A DNA stretch of 64,000 nucleotides from assembly GCA_963995525.1 (NCBI GenBank), contig OZ023213.1:40964276-41028275 (forward strand), in the 5' to 3' direction. Positions within the stretch are counted from its first letter, which is position 1; each line of letters starts with the position of its first letter. The translations under genes and the position numbers were made by a program. This DNA is from Escarpia spicata. Lineage: Eukaryota; Annelida; Polychaeta; Sabellida; Siboglinidae. Positions 55,438 to 64,000 of the stretch are shown one piece after another. The notes below the pieces were generated by a model. That model was not told the origin of the DNA. It did no database searches and worked only from the letters and a program-made list of their open reading frames with translations.

Positions 55438-55599
55438 TGAACGTGTTTGGAAAAATACCGTTAAAATCAATCACAAACCTCTCCTACTATCCGAAAGGCG
55501 CCTTCGGTAGTCGTGTCTTGATTTATCTGTGTACCGTCAGCTGTTTTGATGCACTGCGATAGCGCAAAACCACTGTGCGAGGGTAAAAATACCTAACAT

Positions 55600-55730
55600 A
55601 AAAAGCTACTATAAAAACAACAAAAGTTTAAATTATAACGTAAAAATATAACGTATGTTTCACAAAAGTGACTACAAAACGACATAGTTTTAACTTATAA
55701 CATAACAATTTAAAACATAACTAAATTTCG
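55600..55730 (+). repeat. ~85-bp repeat units right of Gypsy element
   Basis: TATGTTTCACAAAAGTGACT, AAAACGACATAG and ATAACATAAC blocks match units at 51545-51935. Confidence 0.6.
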
Positions 55731-56090
55731 CAACGTTAAAGTCGGCACCGATCCTACGTAGACGAGTAGAACTCAGCCGAATTTTATAAAGTTAAAGCCA
55801 AATTATCTGAAAATTTAAAGTTAAAGTTGGCTCCGATCCTATGTGGACGAGAGTAAGACTCAGCTGAATTTTCTGAAAATTCTGCAAAGTTAAAGTCGGT
55901 GCCATTCGCCATTCGACATTTGCTACGTTTGTTCGGTGTAATAAAAATGCGAAAATGTGACCTGGTGTTGTTATTCAACTTCTTTATTCGCCTATTACAA
56001 CAAACAAATAAACAATCAAACAAACACGGGCGCTAGTCGCACAAAGTCCTTCTTCAACAGTAAGGCTGGAAGGAGTAGTCGCTCGTGTCC
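55731..56090 (-). repeat. PolB 3' flank, copy D
   Basis: Matches the reverse complement of 37947-38235. A unit with GTTAAAGTCGGCACCGATCC, ACGTAGACGAGTAGAACTCA and GCCGAATTTT occurs about twice. A minus-strand AATAAA lies in GAATAAAGAAG near 55983. Confidence 0.7.
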
Positions 56091-56092
56091 TC

Positions 56093-56530
56093 CTACACGA
56101 GAAAAGGGGCTGTGCTGATCCCGTCGACGAGCAAACGGAGCTTGGCGTAGAGGTACGTGAGCGCGGCACGCTCCTGGATGTATGTCAGCACGATCGAAAC
56201 TTTTACTTGAAATCCTCGGTTGCGGCCGCTACCGTTCCGCCGGTCCGTCAGCACGGCGAGGAAGGTGTCTGTGGTGACGTCGTTCTGAAGCTTGCTCAAT
56301 CCCCTTGTGCTGTAGATGTCAGTCGAACCGAAGCAGTAGTATGTTTTGCTGTAGAGAGCGATCACCCCCACCGTACTCCTCATTGAGCCGCGCAGTACTT
56401 CTTGTCGGCGGTGTCCTATGTTCGTTCGGCGAGCCGGCACTGTACGAAGACCTCCTCGTAAGCATGGCAGCATTCCGACTGGAGTCACGACCGCTCTTGT
56501 CAACGTAAGTAGTATTTTAGGCCATCTCAT
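56093..56530 (-). pseudogene. Polinton PolB C-terminus, copy D
   Basis: A minus frame with SKTYYCFGSTDIYSTRGL, TFLAVLTDRRNGSGRNRGFQ and YIQERAALTYL ending at a natural stop. It is closer to copy B than to copy C, so B and D belong to one subfamily. Upstream of about 56400 the frame no longer looks like polymerase, and a poly-G tract begins at 56539. Confidence 0.82.
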
Positions 56531-56538
56531 ACATCACC

Positions 56539-56562
56539 GGGGGGGGGGGGGGGGGGGGGGGG
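56539..56562 (+). repeat. Poly-G tract (24 G)
   Basis: An uninterrupted G run beside the end of PolB copy D. It marks a likely junction and may form a quadruplex; length may be an assembly estimate. Confidence 0.95.
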
Positions 56563-56579
56563 CACTCATGGAGAAATTA

Positions 56580-57360
56580 TAATATGGCGTCTGTCTCAGG
56601 TGTATCTATTTGTGTGTGTGTGTATGTGTGTGTGGGCACGTGACCGGATGGAGTGTACCTCCTCCTGGTGGAAAGGAGTGGTGTGAGTACCCATTGAATG
56701 CCTATCGTGTATAACGAGGAATGAACGAAAAAGCATATATCAAAGTTTAAGACTTTTGGAAGTTGGGTCGTTAAGGGTAATTAAGGGAAATGAATGAGTA
56801 ATTGAAAATGTGTGTTGTATGTGTATAAGAATAATTCTTCCGATGTGCTATCGTGTATGTGTGAAAGAATGATTCATGTCATAATGTGTATAATTAATAA
56901 CCAATAAAACAACATATTTTCAAAGCTTAAAACTATTTAATTTGTATATAATTACAGCAGAAACCATCATCGTCTGAGTTGCAGTTCCTACCCCAGTAAG
57001 TTTCTTTATGGGAAGTTGAGATATGAGGGGTATGCAGTGGTAATTAGGGAGTAATTAGGGGTAATGAGGTATTCACATCGTCTGAGCCGCAGTCCCAACC
57101 CCACTAAGCTTCTTTATTGCCAGTGTCAATGGCTGGGGCGTTATCGGGGTCGTACCAAGGACTGGTCGTTTTGGAAGGAGCTCCTGCAGGACTGCAAAGA
57201 AGAGTGCCTCATGTTCATTACGCATATCTTCGTCTCTGGAAATATATCAAAACATTGAAAACGGACTGTATGAATGACACGTTAACTTGTACATATAGGA
57301 GAGGTATTGAAACACAGATGTTGACCCAGTCCGATACCATAGTCAGTCGGATGATGTAGC
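56580..57360. repeat. Direct duplication, copy A
   Basis: TGTCTCAGGTGTATCTATTT, GACCGGATGGAGTGTACCTC, CAGTGTCAATGGCTGGGGCG and AGGTATTGAAACACAGATGT occur in the same order at 57960-58620. The units are about 1.38 kb apart and clearly diverged. Confidence 0.85.
57073..57235 (-). pseudogene. Acidic terminal exon, copy A
   Basis: Acceptor ATATATTTCCAG then DEDMRNEHEALFFAVLQELL. Compared with exon B, a stretch of about 14 bases is missing in the middle, and the frame shifts to an unrelated end (stop 57073-57075). The phase matches the micro-exon at 57557-57613, which would splice to it. Confidence 0.55.
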
Positions 57361-57556
57361 CAGACACCACGTTGCTAGGCGACACGATAATAGATTAAGC
57401 CAGGGCAATATACGGAGACAGTTAAGAAAGAACTATGGAACGGCGTGTAAACAGCTGTGTCGAGAGGTATAGATTGAGCACACTTCGAAGTAGGTCATGG
57501 AGTATTAGTATTGCTATTATTATATAATTGATGACCAAAAGAGTGACGTAACTTAC

Positions 57557-57613
57557 GTCCAGTCCGATACAGAGCTGCTGTCGCTACTGGTGTCATCACT
57601 GTCGCTGCCATCG
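57557..57613 (-). CDS. Acidic micro-exon
   Basis: 57 bases with acceptor TATTATTTTCAG and perfect donor GAC|GTAAGT. It reads DGSDSDDTSSDSSSVSDW. It enters and leaves in the same phase, and joining it to exon 57235 keeps the frame. Function unknown; a Ser/Asp-rich linker. Confidence 0.5.
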
Positions 57614-57959
57614 CTGAAAATAATAGGAACGAGAACTGATTAGCTAGCCAGCATAACGTCACGTGTGTAATTAAACAAGTAACTTTTAAAACGCCATGGC
57701 AAAAACGTGAGCATTAGAGATGATATGATCGCTATAGATTGTAGTCCGTGCAACATCAACATACAAACAAATAAACACAATAACAAGACGTTCTAAAGAT
57801 GGAGCGCTAAATCATGATACTTCCTTAAGCAGTGCTTGTTTGCATCCAGTGATAGTAAGCTATCACCAGTAATACTAAACATGTAGAGAAACGTTTATCT
57901 CTGTTGAAAATGTATTACTCACATCATTCGCCGGTGGTGGGAGCAGAGCATCCATCGAG

Positions 57960-58620
57960 ACATTCTAAGATGGCGTGTGTCTCAGGTGTATCTATTTGTG
58001 AGTGTGTGTGTGTGCAGGCACTTGACCGGATGGAGTGTACCTCCTGGCGGAATGTAGTGAAGGTAGTACTTCCTATATGGAGATGGGACATGAGGCCTAA
58101 AAATGGTAATGAAGGAGTAATGAGGGATGTAATGAAGGGGTAATGGACGTAGCGTATGCGTGCTGTATGTGCGAAAGAATGATTCCTATGTCCTAACGTG
58201 TATACTTAATAACCAACAAAACAACATATTTCAAAATTTGAAACGTTTTAATTATCTATCGATAGTGATACCACTTTCATCGGAGTCATACTCCCAATCC
58301 CAATTCTCACAGTCGTCAGTGTCAATGGCTGGGGCGTCATCGGGGTCATACCAAGGGCTGGGAGGATCAAAGAGTGGTCTGGTTGCGAGGAGCTCCTGCA
58401 GGACGGAGTAGGAGAGGGCCTTGTGTTCATTACGTATATCTTCTTCTCTGGAAATATATCAACATTTGGAAAACGGAATGTATGAATGACAAGTTAAATC
58501 TTACATATAGGAAAGGTATTGAAACACAGATGTTGACCCAGTCCGATATCACAGTCAGGCGGAACACATTGATGCAACCAGACACCACGTTGATAGGCGA
58601 CACGATAATAACTTAAGCCA
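57960..58620. repeat. Direct duplication, copy B
   Basis: Counterpart of 56580-57360. Upstream on the minus strand both copies also share an exon end with AATGAT|GTGAGT or TGATGCAATGAT|GTGAGT (57923 and 58823). Confidence 0.85.
58252..58447 (-). CDS. Acidic terminal exon, copy B
   Basis: Acceptor ATATATTTCCAG, then 65 codons: EEDIRNEHKALSYSVLQELL, a middle with DPPSPWYDPDDAPAID, and an end WEYDSDESGITID before TAA at 58252-58254. The protein is very acidic. The frame is intact, unlike copy A. No family recognised. Upstream exons probably lie at 58.8 kb or beyond on the minus strand, but only their donor-like end at 58823 is clear. Confidence 0.5.
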
Positions 58621-58828
58621 GGGCAATAGACGGGGACATATAGTAAGTAAGTTAATTTCTTTCCTCATCCAGATAATGTACAACACAATTCAAGAGCAAT
58701 GTAACACACTAAACTGTGATAATTCCTTAAGTAGCGCTTGTTTGCAACCAATCATAGTAAGTTATCACCAGCGATAAGAAACACGTAGAGAGATATATAT
58801 CTCTGTTGAAAATGTATTACTCACATCA

Positions 58829-59395
58829 TTGCATCACCGGATGCTTCACGTCGCCAGCATTGTTCTCGGAGTTGGGCCCAAGGGATCGGAGAAGTCATCT
58901 TTCTGTCTGTCGAATGATTTGAACGTTAACAACGAACTGTTTATATACAGTGTTATTATTATTATGTACACACATTGCATACCATACAGGAAAGTTGCAA
59001 AGTACAAGTCATATTGGCAAGGAGTCTCGTGTCATATCAGAGATGCGCCTAATCAGAAAAAGACAACACGTAGCGTGTGCAGAATGGTGTCACATGCTGC
59101 GGCGCTCAAGCAGCGATATGATAACAACTGTGTGAGCCTGCTTTATGAGAAACAGCTGTCAATTAGTGAGGACATAACCCCGTCACATGCAACGAGTCTA
59201 GACATCGAGAAGATAACAAGGTTACGCGTGGCTAGTGCTAACGTTAAACAGTTGCAACATTTGGTGAAAATGGACGTACAATCTAGGGGAGCTGGACATT
59301 ACCTGTCAAACTTCTGTTGCGAGGAAGCTGCGTATCAATACAAGAAGGCCAGGTATTTTGACGATGTAATCACAGCGAGAAAGATCCAGAGGTAA
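58829..59395 (+). CDS. NADAR-like exon or gene fragment
   Basis: A plus frame of 188 codons. The last 40 residues read HYLSNFCCEEAAYQYKKARY then FDDVITARKIQR, matching the LSNF and AYQYxKA motifs of NADAR domains, with about 15 residues between them missing. The frame ends in CAGAG|GTAATT, a possible donor, so the rest of the domain may be in another exon; I did not find it in the repeat-rich DNA downstream. The N-terminal 150 residues have no recognised family. It is more basic and Cys-containing than chance frames here. The true start is unclear (ATG at 58841 or 58962). Confidence 0.42.
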   Translation: MHHRMLHVASIVLGVGPKGSEKSSFCLSNDLNVNNELFIYSVIIIMYTHCIPYRKVAKYKSYWQGVSCHIRDAPNQKKTTRSVCRMVSHAAALKQRYDNNCVSLLYEKQLSISEDITPSHATSLDIEKITRLRVASANVKQLQHLVKMDVQSRGAGHYLSNFCCEEAAYQYKKARYFDDVITARKIQR

Positions 59396-59765
59396 TTTAG
59401 GTAATTACTGGGCAATCGATCGCGGGTATATAAGGGTAATTAGGGGTAAATAAGGGTAATCAGGAGCAATTAAGGTGTAATTAAGGGTAACTAAATGTAA
59501 TTAGGGGTAATTAAGGGTAAATAAGAGGTAATTATTGGTAATTACGGGTAACTCAGGGGTAATCAAGTGGTAAGTAAGGATTATTAAGGGTTTAATTAAG
59601 AGTACTTAAGGGTAAGTAAGAGGTAACCAGGGGCCATCATGGTCTAATTAAGTGTATTTAGGGGTAACTTAGTGTAATTAGGTTTAATTAAGGGTAAATA
59701 AGAGGTAACTAGAGGTAATTAAGGGGTACGTAAGGATTACTAAGGGTCATTATGGGTTCAAAGTT
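59396..59765 (+). repeat. GGTAATTA-type degenerate tandem repeat, block 1
   Basis: Dozens of 9-12-base units around GGTAATTAAGGGTAACTAAG. Related short runs occur near 56770 and 57030. Confidence 0.85.
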
Positions 59766-60229
59766 AATCCTAGCGTGTGTTTAGTAGTTATATATGAACA
59801 CGTATTATAGTTGTTGTAGTATAGTCAAATACTATGTTATAGTTAAGACTAGGTTGATCTTAGTCAGTTAATTATATGATTCTAGTGGTGTTGTTGTTCA
59901 AACCAATACCTGCATCATTTAAATTCTAAGATGACGGCTGACTCAGCCTTCGGTGTAGGCATCTTTGTAGTCACGTGACCGGAAGTAGGTTGCTCTCCCT
60001 GGCAAAACGGGCGGATTGGACAGGCGGGCTTATGGGCGGGTTGGTGGTTTGGTATATTACAGGACGGGGGTGGACTGGGATGGTGAAGAGGTCACCAGCG
60101 TCTTATTGAGGTATACAGTATGAACAATTTTTTTTAAATGGAAATGAAACACACCATATTTTAATGTAGGAGTAGCATCCCCTAACCGTACGGGCAGGCT
60201 GAAGGACGGGTAATGAGCCTCCTATTAAG
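59766..60229. repeat. Unit of a ~780-bp segmental duplication
   Basis: CACGTATTATAGTTGTTGTA and TGGTGTTGTTGTTCAAACCA at 59796-59911 recur at 60596-60687. AAGATGACGGCTGACTCAGC at 59927 is also similar to the starts of the duplications at 56580 and 57965. Confidence 0.65.
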
Positions 60230-60560
60230 GGGTAACTATGGGTAATGAAAGGTATTTAGGGTAGTCAAGAAGTAATTATGGGGTACTTATGGGTAACTAA
60301 GGGGTGCTTAGTATGCGTACGCGTGTGTGCATGTCATTGTGTAGTGCAATGTAGTGTAGTTTTAGTGTAATGTAGTTAAGGGTATTTAAGGGTAACTAAG
60401 GGGTAATTATGGATAATTAAGAGTAATTATGGGTAAATAAGAGGTAAAAAGGTGTAATTAAGGGTAACTAAGTGTAATTATGGGTAATTAAGGGTATATA
60501 AGTGGTAACTAAGGGTAATGTTATTATGGGTAACTAAAGGGTAATTAGGGGTTCAAAGGT
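60230..60560 (+). repeat. GGTAATTA-type degenerate tandem repeat, block 2
   Basis: Same unit type as block 1 (GGGTAATTAAGGGTATATAA), followed by the same flank, which shows that the two blocks and their flanks duplicated together. Confidence 0.85.
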
Positions 60561-61879
60561 ACTGCTAGCTTGTGCTTAGTAGTTTTATTTGAATACGTAT
60601 TATAGTTGTTGTGGCATAGTCGAAAACTATGTTGTAGTTAAGTCAGTTTATTATATATACTAGTGGTGTTGTTGTTGTTGTTCAAACCAATACCTGTTTG
60701 TTCTTTAACATTATATATGTAGTGTGTAATATTGAGACGACAATGTGTTATGCAAATTATTGTAATTTGTAGTCTCAGAAAATAAAATTAGTTGAAATTG
60801 TACTCTTAGTTGTTCATATGACCTTGCGTATTGAACAGTGACTTTCCAGTGTATTTCACGCACGCACACACGTACGCACGCACATACTACCTCTGAGTTC
60901 ACGCGCAGCTACATGTCCTTTAGTGACACGCGCACGCACCTAAGCATTCGCACACTATTCCTCCATCAGTGTAGTCATTGATCCGTGACGTTTGATACGT
61001 GTTCTATTAGAAACCGATATCATCCGTTAGGATCCGGTAGAATCCCTCAGAACCTGATTGAACTGGTTCTGACCGGTTTTATCCGGTTTCAAGTTTTAGA
61101 GGCACCCCGAACTGTCACACAGGTAGTAAGCAGTAGTAGAACCTACATTTCACTAGTTGATTAGTATAAATGTATTATTAGTATATGTGCAAGTGATGAG
61201 ACATCGCAAGTTGATTATCGTACTATATACTATCCACTGCTGCGTATAATACAGGAAGAGGTGTTTATGAACATTGCAAATTTATTATATTTGATTATTA
61301 TCATATATTCCTATATACTAGCTGCTGCGTTATGATACAGGTACCGATGATGAAACATTGCAAGTTGTAATTGTCAGAGAATAAAAGTATTGTGTTCTTA
61401 ATTGTGTGTTGACCTTTCACATCGAATAATGATTTTGTGGTATATTCAGGCATACACACGCATACACTATACCTCTATCCGAGTTCACACGCAGGTACTT
61501 CAGACACATGCGCACGCATGCACTATACATCTCTCTGAGTTCACACGCCTACCTGAGTATGTTACCCAACCGTGTATAGCCATTGGTTCAACCGTAGTCA
61601 CAGCCCTTGTTGCTTCCGTTCACACGCTTACATATATCCTTATTACGAGTCTACCGACGTGTCACGCACTCGCAGCCGTGTATAGTTAAGTCACACTTAG
61701 CCACACCCCTCTCCACCCACACATCCGACTGTGGAGTCACTGTGCTATGTACAAACGTACAAATATACCTCACCTTTAGTTGTAGATGCATCCACGAGTC
61801 GCAAATTCGTGCCAGTGTAGTGAATCTTTAGCGTATGAACGCATGAAAGTCGTAAATTGTTCTCAGTTTAGATACTCCT
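60561..61879. repeat. Diverged tandem duplications, no gene recognised
   Basis: A ~130-base unit with GCAAGTTGATTATCG/GCAAATTTATTATAT and ACTATCCACTGCTGCGTA recurs at 61190-61370. CACACGCATACAC with GAGTTCACACGC blocks recur at 60850, 61450 and 61540. No supportable ORF. Confidence 0.55.
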
Positions 61880-62694
61880 GAGGCAGAACAGCGGTTGCAC
61901 TGTTGACTTTCCAGGTTAAAATCCATACTGTCTTTCATTTATCTCCACCATTCCTCTCAACCTCCTCTCTATCACCCTCTCCCAGAGCTTCAGAATGTGG
62001 CTAAGAGGTTTGATCCCCCGGAAGTTGTTACAATTTATAGGGTCTCCTTTCTGTTTGTAGATTGGTGCAGTCACGCATTTTCTCATTCATCTGGGATACC
62101 ATCTCTCAAGGCCTGATTTAGCACTTCTATCATCCATTTCTCTTCTTCTTGTCCGAGCGTTTTCATTACCTCCATCGGTAGTTCTTCTGGTCCACACGCC
62201 TTGTTTTTCTTCATCTTACCCATCTGTGTCCGCACCTCCTCAAATTTGATTTCGTTAATTGGGCCCCGTACTGCCTGGGTCCCTGCCATTTCTTGACTTT
62301 CATTCTCTACAGTTAAGAGTTCATGGAAGTAGTTCTTCCACCTCTCCCGTATCTCTTCGTCCTGGGTGAGTAGTGCCCCATATTTGTCTTTGACAAAGGC
62401 TACCCTTTCTATGTCCGCTGATCTCCTCTTCCTGGTGTTTGCCAGCCGGCATATTCTTTGTTTTCCTTCTTTTCCCTTAAGGTCCTCGTACAACTGCCCG
62501 TACGCCTTATCCTTGGTTACTGCAATTGTCCGCTTGCTTTCTTTGTTTGCTTCTTGTATCTCACCCGATCTTCTTCGTCTCTTGATGCCTGCCATTTCTT
62601 GTACCTCTTTCTTTTTTTCTGCGACCGCCTCCTGCACCTTCTCATCCCACCACCACGACTTTCTGACCAACAATAGACATACTATTCCCGACAT
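61880..62694 (-). mobile_element. RTE-like LINE fragment (RT fingers)
   Basis: The minus frame 62083-62694 reads SWWWDEKVQEAVAEKKK, RICRLANTRKRRSADI, DEEIRERWKNYFHELL and MKKNKACGPEELPMEVMKTL, the linker and RT entry of RTE/BovB-type endonuclease-RT proteins. In a shifted frame downstream (about 61880-62075) it continues with APIYKQKGD, LWERVIERRL and a stop-containing PGKST region. It is truncated before the palm motifs and before the endonuclease. Confidence 0.8.
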
Positions 62695-62749
62695 GATGTC
62701 TCTGGCATACTATTCCTGTGACTTGCATATAGCACACGACAGTGACAAA

Positions 62750-62803
62750 GCACTTCGAATGAGGCCGCCAAATAAACTATCTAAACCGTGACCTCGTTAC
62801 ACT
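62750..62803 (-). pseudogene. 54-base fragment of Polinton PX-like gene
   Basis: CACTTCGAATGAGGCCGCCA onward matches 41399-41452 inside the GLGSLFGGLIRS-coding part, with few changes. Only this piece is present; similarity stops at ACACTCG. Confidence 0.75.
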
Positions 62804-63644
62804 CGCTTTGAAAGTGAGGCACAGCCACCGCGCGAGTTCCGAATGCCGAATTGATGGAATTAATGACGTCGTTGACCAATATTGTTACATAAATTGGGAC
62901 TATATACACAGGCGTAAGTTCCGAATGCCTGCTAGTTTAACCGAATTAGGTTTCATATATATATATATATACCTTTCGCATACAACCCATTTAATTAATA
63001 ATCCTTCATTAATGACAGTTCATCTATCGGAACACCTTATTTTAGATTCGCCTCCATTATGCAGGGGACCGCGATGCTCTCACACAACAATGGCTCGGTC
63101 CGGTTGACTACAGTACGGTTATATATTGTGATTATAGTATAATACATTCTCGTTACATTGTAAGTTCTACACAAGTTCAGACTTGGACAGCGAATACCAG
63201 TACAAACCAATTTGTAACTAAGCGACCAACTGAGGTAAGTGCAACTATGTAAAGACTATAGCATTGATAAATGTTATAAGACAGGGACACCTTGATTTTG
63301 TATGAGCATCATTGTTGGTTCTATACAAGTTAAAACTGTCGTATGTAAAGACTAGCATTGATACATGTTAAAAGATAGGGATACCTTGATTTTTAAAATA
63401 AAGATGTCCCAGTGTCGTGTACGGCAGGTTCAAATGCTGTCGGCCTTCAGTATGGAAGACAACAGGCTGTACACATAGACTCGCGATAAAGCTTTTACGT
63501 CATATACCATTGTTCAGAAATCAGGTCAGTTCTACATTTTTCGTATTGTCCAGGAATCAGTTCACTTATGCTATTAATGACAAGAAACGTCGTTTTACCA
63601 CAAAGTTACTTATAAATATACAGGCAAGGGACGCTATATGCGAA
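62804..63644. other. No gene recognised
   Basis: Contains (TA)n at about 62949-62971. GACAGGGACACCTTGATTTT and its variant AAGATAGGGATACCTTGATT occur near 63283 and 63374. Confidence 0.45.
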
Positions 63645-63870
63645 AAATGGTCTGCCACCTATACGACAAAACAAACGACACCATTGCGCATGCGCAATGA
63701 TCTGTTTAATAACGTCATTTGATCTATGTGACCCTTGACATTGGTACACCGAAAGTGACCTTTGGCCTTCTACCTTTGAGCTTCGGAAGTGACATTTGAC
63801 CTCTGTGCATCGGAAGTGACGTCATTTCCACCGCCCCGCTCCAGCGTACCTTGAGAACTACACAATATAC
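63645..63870 (+). repeat. Dispersed repeat shared with 35.8-kb region
   Basis: AATGGTCTGCCACCTATACG, GCGCATGCGCAATGATCT and repeated GGAAGTGACGTCATTT/GACCTTTG blocks match 35790-36030. Confidence 0.7.
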
Positions 63871-64000
63871 TACTCCTGTGAGAGGCTACATTCTGGCAGA
63901 CAAGTCTTACATATTAGGCTTGCCATTTCGCAGAAGCTAGCAGAGGTGACGAGCACAGCTACCATTAGACGCACCATTAGGTTGGACGGAAGGAGGTCAA
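63871..64000. other. Window end, no feature recognised
   Basis: Short non-coding-looking tail; it may be the start of something continuing beyond the window. Confidence 0.3.

Noticed and set aside
56539..56562. Functional promoter G-quadruplex
   Set aside because: It is a homopolymer at a fragment junction with no gene start nearby; an assembly or replication-slippage origin is as likely.

Overview
The window is eukaryotic, almost certainly metazoan, nuclear DNA that is dense in transposable elements. Support comes from GT-AG introns with matching phases, tRNA-derived SINEs, CR1-, L2- and RTE-like LINEs, a Gypsy LTR element, a long-TIR DNA element and several Polinton/Maverick (adintovirus-like) copies. 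This mix fits an aquatic invertebrate; the species cannot be told from the sequence. I see no conserved housekeeping gene, rRNA gene or functional tRNA gene.

Layout. 1-916: dispersed and tandem repeats, parts of which recur next to the Polinton at 39-43 kb. 917-7880: a satellite domain (a ~35-bp minisatellite, a GT-rich macrosatellite with six higher-order units, then a 21-bp minisatellite). 8165-8624: a frameshifted NADAR-domain gene. 9117-10250: a 5'-truncated LINE with a TTGA-repeat tail. 11124-11970: remnant of Polinton protease and capsid genes.

12040-32941: a large interrupted inverted repeat with arms of about 2 kb. The arms carry a SAP-like exon and a SINE; the unique centre carries SWIM zinc-finger exons. 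The left arm was interrupted by a 4.9-kb DNA transposon (12952-17889, 10-bp TIRs, 9-bp target duplication) and the right arm by a CR1-like LINE (about 27540-32235).

32942-39372: short repeats, a possible DEDDh exonuclease fragment, an L2-like LINE that appears to interrupt a Polinton PolB fragment, and a minisatellite. 39373-51374: the main Polinton copy, mostly on the minus strand: protease, major capsid, PX-like protein, minor capsid, small membrane protein, integrase tail, a plus-strand conserved protein and a long PolB gene. Three upstream exons carrying two C2HC zinc fingers could splice in phase onto PolB. Stops and frameshifts show this copy is decayed. 52017-55437: a Gypsy element with identical 139-bp LTRs and a 5-bp target duplication but no reverse transcriptase.

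55600-64000: a second PolB tail, a poly-G tract, a direct duplication carrying small acidic exons with good splice sites, a second NADAR-like exon, GGTAATTA-type repeats, an RTE-like RT fragment and a 54-bp Polinton PX fragment.

The most unusual items are the zinc-finger exons in phase with PolB, NADAR-like genes among Polinton debris, the RT-less Gypsy element with identical LTRs, and the ~21-kb inverted-repeat structure around SWIM exons.
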